Shown here piece after piece: positions 1 to 11,813 of a DNA stretch of 64,000 nucleotides. The notes beneath the pieces were generated by a model. The model had not been told where the DNA came from, made no database searches, and saw only the letters and a list, made by a program, of their open reading frames with translations. The stretch comes from Benincasa hispida (taxonomy: Eukaryota; Streptophyta; Magnoliopsida; Cucurbitales; Cucurbitaceae): NCBI RefSeq assembly GCF_009727055.1, contig NC_052360.1:71194323-71258322 (forward strand), written 5' to 3'. The first letter of the stretch is position 1. Each line of letters starts with the position of its first letter. A program made the translations under genes and the position numbers.

Positions 1-2060
1 CTAGGTGGAGATTTTCAGGGCTGTGGACGGTCGGCTTTTCGATCGACTCCATACGTAGTGAAGTAGGGATGAGTAAATAGTAGAGTAATGTTAGCAATTC
101 CACAGCTTGTATATGGTCGTGTATGAGGAAGTGATGAACCGAAATGGTGGATCTGTTAATGTCATAAAAAGGAAAAGAGAAATATCAGTGATCATGAATA
201 TTAATGCGTGACGAATCATTGAATTTTGACTTGAATTCAAAGGTGACGTAGTTTGATAGATGTTTAATTCTTCAAGACTAGGGACTCAGGAGTGACCTTT
301 TTTTTATTATTTTAAATACCCGCCAGGCATTGAGGTGCTCCCTAGGTAATCAAATGAGAAGTTGTAAGAGTAGCCAGGAACTTAAAAGAATGAGAAGTAG
401 AAGAAAATATAATTTCCCGTTAACCCAATTGGAAGAATGGTGAAATTTGCATAGAACATGTTGGGAACAGGTTAATATTATATTTCTAAAAAAAATGTGT
501 GTTTATGGTTGCAGAAAAAAGAATATGTGTAAAAGTAAAACCGTAAGAATAGTAAAGAGTAAAGATAGGAATTTACATGCAATTCGAACGATTGGGGTAA
601 TCAATTCCTTGACGAATTGCTTGTCGGTGGTTTGAAGGAGTTTTGACCTGTTGTATATGTATTGTTGTTCTGGATAAGCCATCTTTTGTCCATGTTGTGT
701 TGATGAGGGTGTGTAATTATATGTGACGATCGAATCTATGTTGAGTAGTAACTGGAGAGGATGTTTTGCACTTTATCGTTCTTTGTTAGGATGGGGTGTA
801 ATTTTTGTCATGGTTTTTCTCTCTTGACGACTAAAAATTTCGAGAATCTACATAAAAAGATAAAAAACGTTATATAAAGAAATTATAAACAGATTAAGGA
901 TAATATATCACCAGTGGATTTTGTGGTCTAATCCAGAAGTGGCTGGCCATCTGGGAATGCCAGACATGTAGCCTCTGAGGAGTGGCAGGTGAGTAGGGGG
1001 CACATTGGATGCTCATGAATTGGTGGGTAGTGACCTTGTATAAGGTTGAACGTAAATGGGTGATGCTGTGGTAAGGTTGTATCGGGCTGTCGGGGGTTGG
1101 GAGTAGGTGAGAGGTGGTAATCTAAGGGTGTAAGAGGGGGGATGGGGTGGGAGTGTCAGAGGCAGTGCGTCGTATCGGCTCAGGATGGGATGGGTGACTG
1201 GTGTCTCTCATTAAGTGGAACCTTCATTAGTAAAGGAAATGGTGAGTTTCACGAACAACCGTAAAGTAACATAAGAATAAAGGATGAAAGCTGTGCATCG
1301 AATGCAAATGAAGGATGGACGACAATTGCTTTTTTCGTTAGTTTTCTTCCATATGATGGAGACCGATTTATAACCATATACGAGTGAGACTCGTAGATAA
1401 GGCAGTCATGACCGAAAGAGGGTTGAATAGTAGACTCGTATGAGACATTGGCTCATCCCTGGAGGGAGCAACTTAGGAAACTATCATCACGGAAGCTCTG
1501 TACAGGAGTCCTCGATGAAAGTGATCATTGGGTATCACTGTCTCTCTACAAAAGGTGTTACATATATAAAAAATATATAAAGATAGTGTGTATGTCATAT
1601 CTTACAACCTTAATTCCATTCATATTCAGCTCTGTGTACAGATGTCGGAGATATCCAATCTCAACTGACACTCATTATATGGCATGTCAAGATGGTCATA
1701 AAGATAACTTTCATCATACGGAGAATCCCCACTCGTTTGACTTGAGCATTTAGAATATAATATCGCTAGCTTCATTGGATGTCGTTCCACCAGGGTATAC
1801 GAAACTAACCCTTTATCAGATTGAATAAGTGACCTTTATAACTTTATCTGATTAACAACAAGTAAATGGTCGGTGTATTTAAACCAGATAAACATGTTAT
1901 GCTAGAGTAAACTTACATTGTTAGACCTGAATATTTCTCTGGTACTTTGGAGGAAACTGAGTGGGAGCATGAATCTATAGCGGAGGCAAAAGCACTTGCT
2001 CTTGATCAGGAATGTTACCGCTTGATGAGTAGGATATATGTAGTAAGATTAATAAATTAA
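1..2060. other. Unassigned AT-rich sequence, no recognisable gene
   Basis: I see no ORF with a recognisable domain, no LTR end, no PBS and no tRNA. The few open frames are 60-100 codons with unbiased, low-complexity composition and look like chance. The stretch ends directly at an assembly gap, so it need not be contiguous with the element on the other side. It could be decayed retroelement LTR or ordinary intergenic DNA. Confidence 0.5.
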
Positions 2061-2160
2061 NNNNNNNNNNNNNNNNNNNNNNNNNNNNNNNNNNNNNNNN
2101 NNNNNNNNNNNNNNNNNNNNNNNNNNNNNNNNNNNNNNNNNNNNNNNNNNNNNNNNNNNN
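2061..2160. other. Assembly gap of exactly 100 N
   Basis: One hundred consecutive N, the usual placeholder for a scaffold gap of unknown size. It removes the rest of the minus-strand gypsy pol (reverse transcriptase onward), so the true length between the flanks is unknown. Confidence 0.99.
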
Positions 2161-2675
2161 TGGAAAATCCCTCACTACTGGCTGTGAAGTCAAGGTAACT
2201 TCATTCTCCCTAGTGTCTACCACACTGGCCATAAAGCCCCAGGCTCCTTTGTCGAATAGCCTACTGGCCTTCAATGCGGAAACTTCCTTGGGTAGGACTA
2301 CGGTGGCAATCCCTTTAAACTTAAAACCGGCTCCTATAGAAGGCTTAAAGATAACCTCCTTATGAGAGCAATCTATGCTGGCATGGTTAGCAGCTAACCA
2401 ATCCATGCCTAATATAACATCAAAATCGCGCATATCTAAAGTTATCAGGGTTACATCTAATGTGCAGTTGGCTACCTCTACCTGACATGCCTTTATCTTT
2501 TTGTAGCTAACATGATCTCTCCCGATGTAGTGGAAATAGACAATGCAAATGGCAACGGTTCTGAGTCTAACATGGCGTGTCTCACAAATATAGTAGATAT
2601 AAATGAGTGCGAAGAACCAGAGTCAAATAAAAGAAGAGCATGGTGTCCCAAAATGGGAAGTGTACCTGTCACCAT
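2161..2675 (-). pseudogene. Gypsy retropepsin and start of RT, frameshifted
   Basis: The minus-strand frame from 2675 gives a retropepsin core with the active-site stretch LLFDSGSSHSFIS. A second frame from 2433 gives RDFDVILGMDWLAANHASID, the usual second half of gypsy protease (flap and ILG-D region), and then the linker that leads into RT (VVRDFP) at the gap. The two parts lie in different frames with stops between them, so the protease is a pseudogene. In the family this aspartic protease cleaves the Gag-Pol polyprotein inside the virus-like particle. Confidence 0.85.
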
Positions 2676-3898
2676 GGTGCCTCACTTCTAGGCCACATGC
2701 CGAATGGTAGAAAATACCTTTCCCTGTTGTTACTAGCAGTTCGAGCCTCCCTGGAACGATCCTACGGGCTGGCTCCTATGCTTAGGCGCATTCTTCCTTG
2801 GGCATCTATCTGCCATGTGTCCCTTCTGGCCACACCGGAAATAATTCCCAGAGCCAGCTAAACAACGTCCTCAATGTTGCTTACAGTGAGTGGTGCATAT
2901 CGGTCTATCCTCCCTGCCATTCCAGGCCTGGGTGCTCTGCTGTCCCCACTGATGTGGAGTCTGCATGGTGTTCTGACCCCTCTGCTGATGTTAAAGAGTC
3001 TTGTGCTCAGCCTTCCTTTTCTACCCTATGGAGGTCCCAATCCCGAGTGACCTCCTGTATTCCTCTCCCCCTGGGAGTCGGCATCAATGCTCACGGCGGT
3101 TCGCAGTGCCGCGACATAAGTCTTGAGATCCAAGGCATGCACCATGCCTCGCAACCCGCTCCTCAGGCCCTGGATAAATCTCTTGGTCCTCGCTGCCTCG
3201 GTGGCCACTAGCTCAGGAGCAAACTGAGATAGCTTATCAAATTATTGCTCGTACTCCTCCACTGACATAATGCCCTGCTTCAGGTTTAAGAATTCTGCAT
3301 GCTTATTGTATCGGGTGTTGACCGAAAAGTACTTCTCATTAAAACGTTCCTTGAATTAGTCCCAGGTTGCAAGGTCATTTTCAATATCGATCATCTTTTC
3401 TGCTGAACGCCACCAGATTGCCGCGTTACCAGTTAGCATGAAGACTGCGCATTGCAGTTTGTGCTCTTCGGGGCACCTCATAAAATGGAAAATTGTTTCA
3501 ATGGATGACAACCACAGTTTTGCCTTGGTGGGGTCTCCTAACAATCCATCAAAGGGGTGAGGGTCATACTTTCGGAAATCCCTTAAATGTTTGGCCTCGA
3601 GAGACAGGCTCTGCGTGTCCTTGTCTTGCGGACGGGTTTGTCGTAACAGCTTGAGTGGCACCGATTCCTCCTGAGCCTGAGTCTGGGCAGGCTGTCGTGC
3701 CATCGTGCTATGGATCAGTTCTTGCAACTTCCCCATTAGAGCGGTTGCAACAGCTTCACTAATTGAGGCTTCCATTGCCTTTTCATCCACTTGGGTCATA
3801 GGCGGAATTGGCGCCGTCGAAGCAATTTGATTACTCCCCTCTCTCTCTGCTTGTATTTCTTCTCTAATTGTTTTCCTTGTTCTACGTTTAGGTGCCAT
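2676..3898 (-). pseudogene. Gypsy gag (capsid and nucleocapsid), degraded
   Basis: The minus-strand ORF from 3898 begins MAPKRRTRKTIREEIQ. It contains the retrotransposon gag core: KLWLSSIETIFHFMRCPEE, then a stretch on loss or gain of binding sites around LTGNAAIWWRS. An in-frame stop at 3356 interrupts it; the same frame resumes to about 3026 (KRFIQGLRSGLRGMVHALDL), with another stop between. A zinc knuckle lies at 2802-2843, but its first cysteine is tyrosine (YFRCGQKGHMADRC), which should weaken zinc binding. Gag normally forms the particle and binds the element RNA. The start is chosen as the first ATG after the PBS, about 210 bases downstream of it. Confidence 0.85.
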
Positions 3899-4105
3899 GT
3901 CCTGTCATAAATTCGTACGTTAGCTAACTATTTCTTGGCCTCTCTCAAACATCATGCGTTTAAAACACTACATCACTGTCCTCATATACACATGGAAATT
4001 TTCGTTCGTTAGTAGAACGTACCTCGCGATGACGAGGAATTCGTTACTGGCCACAAGGACTATTTAAACTTATATAGTAAGTCAGTCTACAGACCCAAAA
4101 CATGG

Positions 4106-4117
4106 GCTCTGATACCA
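4106..4117 (-). promoter_or_regulatory. Primer-binding site (initiator-Met tRNA)
   Basis: On the minus strand the 12 bases read TGGTATCAGAGC, the standard complement of the 3' end of plant initiator-Met tRNA. It sits two bases inside the LTR end at 4120. Minus-strand DNA synthesis would start here. Confidence 0.9.
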
Positions 4118-4119
4118 AC

Positions 4120-6407
4120 TGTAACGACCCGAACCCCTAGGTCTTAGGTAAGGCCGTTACTAAAATAAATGCATGCAAAGAATTTAAAACGACGCTCAGT
4201 TATTTGAAATAAATGCTAATTAAAACAAGAGAAGTTCAAAAGACATTTATTAAATGCAATTGTTAAAAACAATAATAGGGTACCATGTGGCATAATCATG
4301 AATTCCGCTGAGCCATCGCTGGGGTCAGGCTAGGCATCTATGTCCTCTAGATACCCACCTATGGCACTTAAATACATGTAACAAATAAGAGACTGAGTCC
4401 TATCCTATTGTAGTTATGTATGCCCACAAAAACTGGTGAATCCTGAAGGAAACACAACACTGGTGAATCCTGAAGGAAACACAACACTGGTGAATCCTGA
4501 AGGAAACACAAAACGGGTGAATCCCGAAGGAAACACAAACTGGTGAATTCCGAAGGAAACACCAAAGGAAACACAAACTGGTGAATCCCGAAGGAAACAC
4601 AAAACTGGTGAATCTCGAAGGAAACATAAAACTGGTGAATCCCGAAGGAAACATAAACTGGTGAATCCCGATGAAAACACAAAACTTGTGAATCCCGAAG
4701 GAAACACAAACTGGTGAATCTCGAAGGAAACACAAACTGGTGAGCATCTAACTAATCAATGAGGATATTCACACAGTCTTAACATGCTAAGATTCAACAT
4801 TGTACAGTTCTAAAACATACATAAAAATCCTTGATACCATGGCTTCATCACATACACATATTTCTTAACAACATATTATACATCATCATGCCTAAATTAC
4901 ATCATAAATCCACAACATGCAAGTATGCCTTAACCACCAGCCGATCAGACATCGAACATATGAAAACACATACTTTCACATACTACGATGAAAGTACTTA
5001 GGGGTGTATGGTAACAAATCAGAATTCGTGCCATAACATACTTTGATTCAGGTCATACTGTCAATCATATGCTAACATTTACCATAACATACGCTTATCA
5101 TGCTAGCAATACAACTAAAGCCTGGCCATGGGTAGTTCCAAGTAGTAAGATTACTTACTTTACTCGCAAACTCAGAAACTAGCAAGCTCAACCTCTTCCT
5201 TGTCCAACGAAAACCAAAGCCCACGGGATCAAACTTAATCACCCAAAACAAGACACCAGGACCTCAAGATCCAAACCTAACACCCAACATCATGGCAAAT
5301 TATTTTAGTCGCAGTCCATGGTTCAGTCAAACTTAATCGAGAAATTCATAAACATACAAACATGCTTACACCCACATAAGTTTAGAGCCTTACTCTTCAC
5401 CAAGTTCGTCACATACCCCTTTACTCAGCTGGACGACAAACTTCAGCAACCTAAAATTTTGCCCTTACATCCAAACATGAACGTGTACCAATTCAAGGCT
5501 AAACTCTAGTGACTGCTCAAAATCCTCAAGGAATCCAATCAAAACAATTACACTTACCTTAATCCAAGATTTTGACAAAGACCAAAGCGGAACCCGACGC
5601 AGGAGGGACGATGGCGAACCGACAGTGGTGAGGCTGGGGCGACGGACGACGCTGGAGGGAATTTTGGACGAGCAGGCGGTTGGACGGAGGCTCACAGGCA
5701 GGGGCTGGAGAGCTTCTGGTTGCTCGCGGACGAACACAAATGACTGGAAAGGGACGACGCGACGCAGACGGCGTTGTCTGACTGGCGGGATCTGGTCGGC
5801 CAAAACCACGAATGGCGAGCAACGAAATGGAGGGAGGTCGATGGCTGGGGCGATGGTGGCACGCGGGGGCTGGATCTAGTGGTGCGACGGTTGAAAGCGG
5901 ACGCTGTGGCGCTTCAGAGGTCGACGAACGGTGGTCGGTTGGAGGTGCACGGCGACTGGGGGTGTGGCGGCTGGGTTGAGGCAAGGAAGAAGAAACGGGG
6001 GGGGGGGGGGGGGCTCGCTCGTGAGTGAGGAGAAGGTTGGGGTGTCCATTTTTATTTTTAAAATATACTTAATAATAATAGTAATAATAATATGATAATA
6101 AATATTGATAATAATAAAATAATAAATAATAATAAAAAAAGGAAAATAGTATTAACTCTAATTAGATCCTTTCCTTAAACCCACTTTATACATTTAATTC
6201 CTTTCCTTTTCCAAAAAATAATTAATTCCTGCCATAAACCTTTCTCGCATTGAATAATTTTTTAATAAATTCCACGACAACACTTAAATCCTCGCATTTA
6301 TACTTTAAATTCAGAATTCCAAACATGTCCTTCAACTAAGGACAATTACTGAAAAGGGAAATGTTTTACATTATTAATAAATAAATAAAAAGGTGTGGGA
6401 TGTTACA
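4120..6407 (-). repeat. 5' LTR of the minus-strand gypsy element
   Basis: The 2288-bp segment has TG...CA ends: on the plus strand it starts TGTAACGACCC and ends GGGATGTTACA, a 7-base inverted terminal match (TGTAAC/GTTACA). It is followed on its inner side by a PBS. It carries a 26-27 bp minisatellite and, at 5560-6028, a GC-rich block ending in a run of 17 G. No partner LTR lies in the window. Confidence 0.85.
4432..4744. repeat. Minisatellite, about 11-12 units of 26-27 bp
   Basis: Imperfect tandem units of the form ACTGGTGAATCCCGAAGG plus AAACACAAA fill this stretch of the gypsy LTR, with one short partial unit near 4562. The unit happens to lack stop codons in all three minus-strand frames, so the overlapping ORFs of about 100 codons here are a by-product of the repeat, not genes. 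Confidence 0.9.
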
Positions 6408-7386
6408 GCAATAAACAGATAAGTGAAAATGGAAATGATCAAGACATTCAATAATTCTATTTAGCATCTCATACATGGTTGTTAGTAAGGGGTTTAAGAA
6501 GATGAAATACAATTGATGAATGAGAGTTAGAAGCAAATACAAATAAGCGCCAACGTCTTGGCACAGATCTGGAATGGAGAATTGCTTGCCGATGTCTATG
6601 GAGTGAATGGAAGGATGAGCTTCCCCTTCAGGCTTGGTCAACCGATAGAAGGGATCTAAGTATAGGGCTTCTCGGTGGGGATTTGGCAAAATTGCACTGA
6701 GACTCATCTCTCAGCCTTGTCTCTTCTCTTCCCGAATTTCCTCTGATCAGCACTCAGATCAGCTCTCTCTCAATAGCCTCGTATCAATTATACCCCCATA
6801 TCAAGTACATCTTTCAGTGAATTCTCTAAGGGTATTTATAGGCTGAAGGCTTTGACTCTTTGGCTTGTGGTCCCAACTTTATTGTTATGGAAAGTCCAAA
6901 AATGGTGGAATAAATATTCCTTCTGTTATGCAATCAGTTCGTCGAATATGCACAACGGTTAGTTGTACACATGTCACAATCCTCCGCATTTGGTTGCTCA
7001 TTTGCATCTTTCAATCATGTGTTTGCATGCGGTGTTGTTTTTATTGCCGCAGGCGGTTGAAGTTCAGCTCTGGATCGACTGTCGCATTGCATTATCATTG
7101 CGTTGATCATCTCTTCAGTGTTGATTTGACGGGTGCAATGCAACGGAGATGCGTTGTTCAGTATCTCTCTTAGCCTTGATCGCAAGCAGTGACTTGGTTT
7201 CCTACAAAACAGACTTGAAATATCATTTTCTACCATCTTAATGGTCTTAGTGGGGTGTATTTTCGATAATTTATAATTATTGTATTTCTTAGCTAATTTT
7301 CATTACAATCGACGCATATTTTCTCTCTTTTGTCCGCAATATCTAAATAAGGCAACATAAATAACTTGTATTTCTACAAGTTATCA
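6408..7386 (-). repeat. Family A LTR, minus strand, truncated
   Basis: The plus strand ends ...ACAAGTTATCA at 7386, the reverse complement of the family A LTR start. A TATA box on the minus strand lies at 6833-6840. About 800 bp of the LTR 3' end are missing because the gypsy LTR begins at 6407/6408. Beyond 7386 the sequence is family A 3' internal DNA in the opposite (plus) orientation, so this copy was inserted or rearranged relative to its neighbour. Confidence 0.8.
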
Positions 7387-8186
7387 ATGACTAACACTTA
7401 ATTAATTCGTAGCTATAGCAATGCTTTACCTTTTATCCCTTCAAAATTCTGCTCAAACCTTCTTTTTGAAATTTTGTCTAAGTGTTGTCTATTCTATCCA
7501 AACAACGCAATGAGGACCTTGCACATCTCTAAATTTGGGGGTGTGGGGAAGGTCTGAGCAGATGAGATCAAGTGATGCGGTCATTAAGAAAATTACGCTC
7601 CTTATTTCCATTTAAAAAAAAAAATCATATCAACTCCAATGTCAGCACAAGGGGAAACCTCAAAAACATTCCTAACCTGATAAGAGTTAAGTTGTGAAAG
7701 GAGCCTGCTCATAGTTGGATGTTTGCATGACACTGTGGGAGCAAGCCAAAACGAAGGTGGGTTTCCAAGAACAACGCAATATGAAAAGAAAAAAATGCAA
7801 AAGAAAAGTAGAATAATGCAAGAGACAACTCCTCTGAAATTCATGAGTTAAAGTTGAGATTGACACACAACCATGATCAATAGTCACTAATAAATGATGC
7901 AAAGTTTGACCACCGCATCCAGACACATCAAGTTGTTTTGACAAGAAGAGGTAAACGTTCTTTTTAAAACTAGAAAAACATTTTTAGCAGAAATTTGTAG
8001 TATAGAAGAATAAAGTAGGGCTTTGTTATGAATTAGCAAGGATAGAAGGAAATTGTGTTGTTAAGTAATGTGCCTAGGTGGAGCATCCAGAGCAACCAAT
8101 TGACGCAAAATTTAGGATAGGAATTGAGCATTAGTGCCTTAGTAGAAGATATACTTGAGGACAAGCATATATCTAATTTGGGGGTG
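7387..8186 (+). mobile_element. Family A 3' untranslated internal region, fragment
   Basis: Non-coding sequence that also occurs, by eye, at 15280-16107, 18490-19365, 52960-53827, 58350-59207 and 63080-63893. It contains the internal polypurine-like motif AAATTTGGGGGTG near 7538 and ends with an AATTTGGGGGTG polypurine tract touching the LTR at 8187. No coding capacity. Confidence 0.8.
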
Positions 8187-9781
8187 TGATAACTTGTAGA
8201 AATACAAGTTATTTATACTGCTTTTTTTAGATATTGCGGTTAAAAGAGAGGAAAGTTGCACCAATTGTATGGAAATTGGCTAAGAAATGCAAGAATTATA
8301 AATTGTCACCAATACACCTACTGACACCATCGCAATGGTACAAAAGGATGTTTCAAGTCTGTTTTGCAGGAAATCAAGTCACCGTATGTGTTCATGGCTC
8401 AAGAGAAAAAGATTAACGCATCTACGTCGCATTGTGCCAATCATTCAGAAATGAATAGACGATTAACGCAATGACGGCGCATGCGACAATCGATCAAGAG
8501 CTTTGCGATCAACGCAACTTCAACCGCATGCGGTAATAAAAAACAAAACCGCATGCGGGCGAACGATCAAGCATGCAAAAGAGCAACGCAATTGCGGAGG
8601 ATTCAAACATGTGTATAGCTGACCATTGTGCATTTCTAACGGGATTGATTGCATAGTAGAAGAAATATTCATTCCACCATTTCCGGAATTGCCATAATAA
8701 TAAAGTGGGGTCCACACTGTAAAGAGTCAAAGTTGAGCCTATAAATAGCCTCTGAAATTCTATGAGAAGATATACTTGATACGGGCATATTTTGATATTT
8801 GTATATTGAGAGAGAGACTGGTCTAAGTGCTGATCGGAGAAGATCTTGGAAGATTTAAGAGACAAGGCCGAGAGGTAAGTCTCAGGGAAAATCCTTTCAA
8901 TCCCCACCGTGAAACACAATACCAAGGTCACTCCTACCGAACGAGCAAGCTTGAGAAGGAAGCTCTTCTTTCCATTCACTCCATTCATCGGCAAGCAAAT
9001 CCACCATCCAGATCTATGTCAAGACGTTAGCACTCTTCTGTATTTGTTTCTATCTCTTATCATCAATTGTATTCATCTTCTTAATCTTTATCATTCGCAC
9101 CATGTATCAGACGCTAAATATTAGTATTAAATGTCATGATCATTTTCATCTCCATCTTTTTGTCTATTTTCGTTCCTCCAGTAATCGCTTTCTCCATCAT
9201 GTTTTCTTAATCCCTTGGTAATTAGAATGAATTAAACAAGTAAATTAATCTTTGCTAAAGAAATAAATATGTTTAGCTAAAGCATGCTAGACAACATCTT
9301 CACCTATGAGAGCAGAAGTGAAGATGCCATTCTGCCTGTCGAGAGAAGGTTAGAAGAATGCGTTAACTAAAGCGAGAAGTACTTCCAGAGATGGAAGCAA
9401 CCTTGCGTTCATTATGTTCATCCTTGTTTCACCATAGAGGTGTGGGAACGCGGCCGATCACCGAGNTTCATTATGTTCATCCTTGTTTCACCATAGAGGT
9501 GTGGGAACGCGGCCGATCACCGAGAGGTGTACGCCAAGGGAAAGCAGAATTGTAGTTAAATCTTTAACGAAATTAATGAACTTGGAATGTTGATAACAAT
9601 TACCATTTCTATTTCTATTTCATACATAAAGACTTGCCACCGCATAACACGACCCTTTGTATAATCTTCACAATGAGTCTTAATCTCAGTATCAGTATCA
9701 GTATCCTGTATCTTGTATCATAATAGCTTAGTTTTACTTTTATCGTATTTTATTTTATTATCGCAACTTTACTTTACCGCA
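8187..9781 (+). repeat. Family A LTR, plus strand, 3' end missing
   Basis: Starts TGATAACTTGTAG directly after a polypurine tract. It has the terminal hairpin (8189-8212), the U3 palindrome ACCGCATGCGGT at 8523-8534, TATAAATA at 8740-8747 and an AG|GTAAGT splice-donor-like sequence near 8873. It stops about 330 bp short of the expected end, where another LTR begins at 9782. An assembly seam lies inside (see 9408-9524). Confidence 0.85.
9408..9524. repeat. 58-bp exact duplication around a single N (assembly seam)
   Basis: Positions 9408-9465 and 9467-9524 are identical, separated by one N at 9466. Other copies of this LTR carry the segment once. The pattern is what a scaffolder leaves when two overlapping contig ends are joined without merging. 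Confidence 0.9.
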
Positions 9782-11588
9782 TGATAACTTATAGAAATAC
9801 AAGTTATTTATGCCACTTTATCTAGATATTGCGGGCAAAAGTTAGTGAATATGCGCCGATTGTATGAAAATTAGCTTAGAATTACAATAATTATAAATGA
9901 TCGCAATTACACCCACTAATACCATAAAGATGGAAGACAAGCTGAGTTTTACTTTGTTTTGTAGGAAACCAAGTCACTACTTGCACTCAAAGCTCACGAG
10001 AAACTAATCAATGCATCTCTATCACATTGCGCTCGTCAATCAACAATGAAGAGACAATTATCGTAATGACGGCGCAATGCGACAGTCGATCCAGAGTTAA
10101 CTTTCAACCGCATGTGGTATTAAAAAACAACACCGCATGCGAATTCATGATCGAAAGATGCAATGGGACAACGCAAAAGCAGAGGATTGAGACACGTGTA
10201 CAACTAACCGTTGTGTAGAACTGATGGTTTGATTGCATAACAGAAGGAATAATATCCTTCCATCTTCGGAATTACCATAACCATCAGTGGGGACCACAAG
10301 GCTGGAGTCAAAGATCCTCACCTATAAATACCCCATAGATTTTAGAGAAAAGATATGCTACTTGATACGGGGGTTAAGTGCTGCTAAACTGTTGAGAGAA
10401 AAGGCTGAGCTGAGTGCTTAAGTGAAGAAATCCGTGAAGAAGACGAGATAAGGTCGAAAGGTGAATCTCAGATCCAACCTGCCGAATACCCGATTGGAAG
10501 CTCTATGCATAGATCTCTGCTACCGGTGGAGCAAGCCTGAGAAGGAAGCTCTTACTACCATCAAATCCATCCTATTCGGCAAGCAGATCTCCATTGAATC
10601 AGTGCCAAGACATTGGCACTTGTTTGTATTTGTTCTATTTCTTTCATTGTTGTATTTCACTTTTTCATTATCTTTTCATGCACACATCATGTATCAAACA
10701 CTTAATAGACATATTAAATGTTTCGATAGCTTTCATATACCATTCTCTGTCTATTTTCATTCCTCCATTAATCATTTTCTCCATGATGTCTTCTTAATCC
10801 CCTAATAGTTAATATGAATCAAACAAGTACTTAATCTGTGTTAAAGGTATAAAATGCATTTAGCTAAGGCATGCTAGACGACATCTTCACCTGTGAGAGC
10901 AGAAGTGAAGATGCCATTCTGATCTATCAAGAAAGGGTTAAAAGAATGCGTTAACGAAAGCGAGCAGTACTTCCAGACATGTAAGCAACCTTGCATTCAT
11001 TACGTTATTCTCCGTTTCACCACAGACATGTGGGAACGTGGCCGATCACTAAAAGGTGTAAGCCAAGAGAAGAGCAGAACATTATTTCTAGCTTTAATGC
11101 AATTGATAACTTGCGCTGTTTATATTATTTATCTTTCTCTTTCTCTTTTGTTCATAAGACTTGCCACCGCATTCCACGTTGTTGCACAACTTTCACAGCC
11201 AGCCTTGACCCCGACATCTTGTAATATGAAGCCTGTATCTTGTATCATCTAGCTTAGGTTTATTGTATTTCATTTTATTATCGCATCTTTACTGCTTTAC
11301 TTTATTTTATCGCACTTTATATACCTGTACAAACATGTTTTTAAAGATTGAAAACCTAGTCGCATATATCACGAACATACCACAATAACCTAAAACAGTC
11401 CCTGAGTTTGACCTCGGATCACACCGAGAAACTTGCGGTGGAATTACACTTGGTTCCATCATAAGGAAACTTATGACAACGTATGGTATACTACGTGAAC
11501 ATCCATAATTAACGCATATCTTGCAGTAGTATTGCATCATTTCTAGCATAACACATCATCAATCATACCTATCAAAATCTGCGTTACA
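9782..11588 (+). repeat. 5' LTR of element A1
   Basis: 1807 bp, from TGATAACTTATAG to ...CTGCGTTACA, followed by AGTTTA and the PBS. The first arm of the terminal hairpin carries one change (G to A at 9791) that breaks a pair. A leader hairpin lies at 10880-10915. Confidence 0.85.
10323..10330 (+). promoter_or_regulatory. LTR promoter TATA box (A1)
   Basis: TATAAATA in the context CCTATAAATACCCC, about 540 bases into the LTR. The same context recurs in the other family A LTRs (for example 19909, 34749, 45853, 54368). Transcription would start some 30 bases downstream and define the R region. Confidence 0.75.
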
Positions 11589-11594
11589 AGTTTA

Positions 11595-11612
11595 TGGCGC
11601 TGTTGCCGGGGA
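11595..11612 (+). promoter_or_regulatory. Primer-binding site (tRNA-Asp type), A1
   Basis: TGGCGCTGTTGCCGGGGA matches the complement of the 3' end of plant tRNA-Asp (TGGCGCCGTTGCCGGGGA) except at one base. It lies six bases (AGTTTA) after the LTR end. tRNA-Asp PBS use is typical of several plant Ty3/gypsy (Tat/Athila) lineages. Confidence 0.8.
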
Positions 11613-11813
11613 TTGGTTAACGGTTTATTGTTTCAGTATGTTGTTGGTATTTTGCAGGACAGATCTCATTGTATTGGCTGTTCAACGTGGAGAGCAGTCT
11701 GACGGTTTATAAGTCCTGGTGCTGAACCGGAATTCGAAGTTGACCCTAAGATCGAGCGTACTTTCTTCGCAAGGACATGCCAAAGCCGAATTAGGCGAAA
11801 AAAGGAAACCAAC

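Larger units (their letters stand above)
2161..6407 (-). mobile_element. Ty3/gypsy LTR retrotransposon, 5' half, cut by the gap
   Basis: Read on the minus strand the order is LTR (6407 down to 4120), initiator-Met tRNA primer-binding site, gag, zinc knuckle and retropepsin, then the assembly gap. That is the normal order of a Ty3/gypsy element. Reverse transcriptase, RNase H, integrase and the 3' LTR are not visible. Its LTR abuts a family A LTR at 6407/6408, truncating that LTR, so this element probably inserted into it. Confidence 0.85.

Noticed and set aside
4432..4744. Possible CRISPR-like array
   Set aside because: The units are directly adjacent with no spacers, and the context is a plant LTR.
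4368..4747. Three overlapping minus-strand ORFs of about 100 codons rich in FPSGFTS-like repeats
   Set aside because: They are produced by a stop-free 26-27 bp minisatellite read in all three frames; no start context, no other support.
5465..6028. Arg/Pro- and Gly-rich ORFs on both strands in the GC-rich block of the gypsy LTR
   Set aside because: High GC content lowers stop frequency; the ORFs overlap on both strands, end in a G run and lie inside an LTR.
10461..10805. Plus-strand ORFs of up to 126 codons in LTRs (also 45951, 59647)
   Set aside because: They lie in the LTR leader, differ in length and frame between copies, and show no conserved protein beyond the shared DNA.
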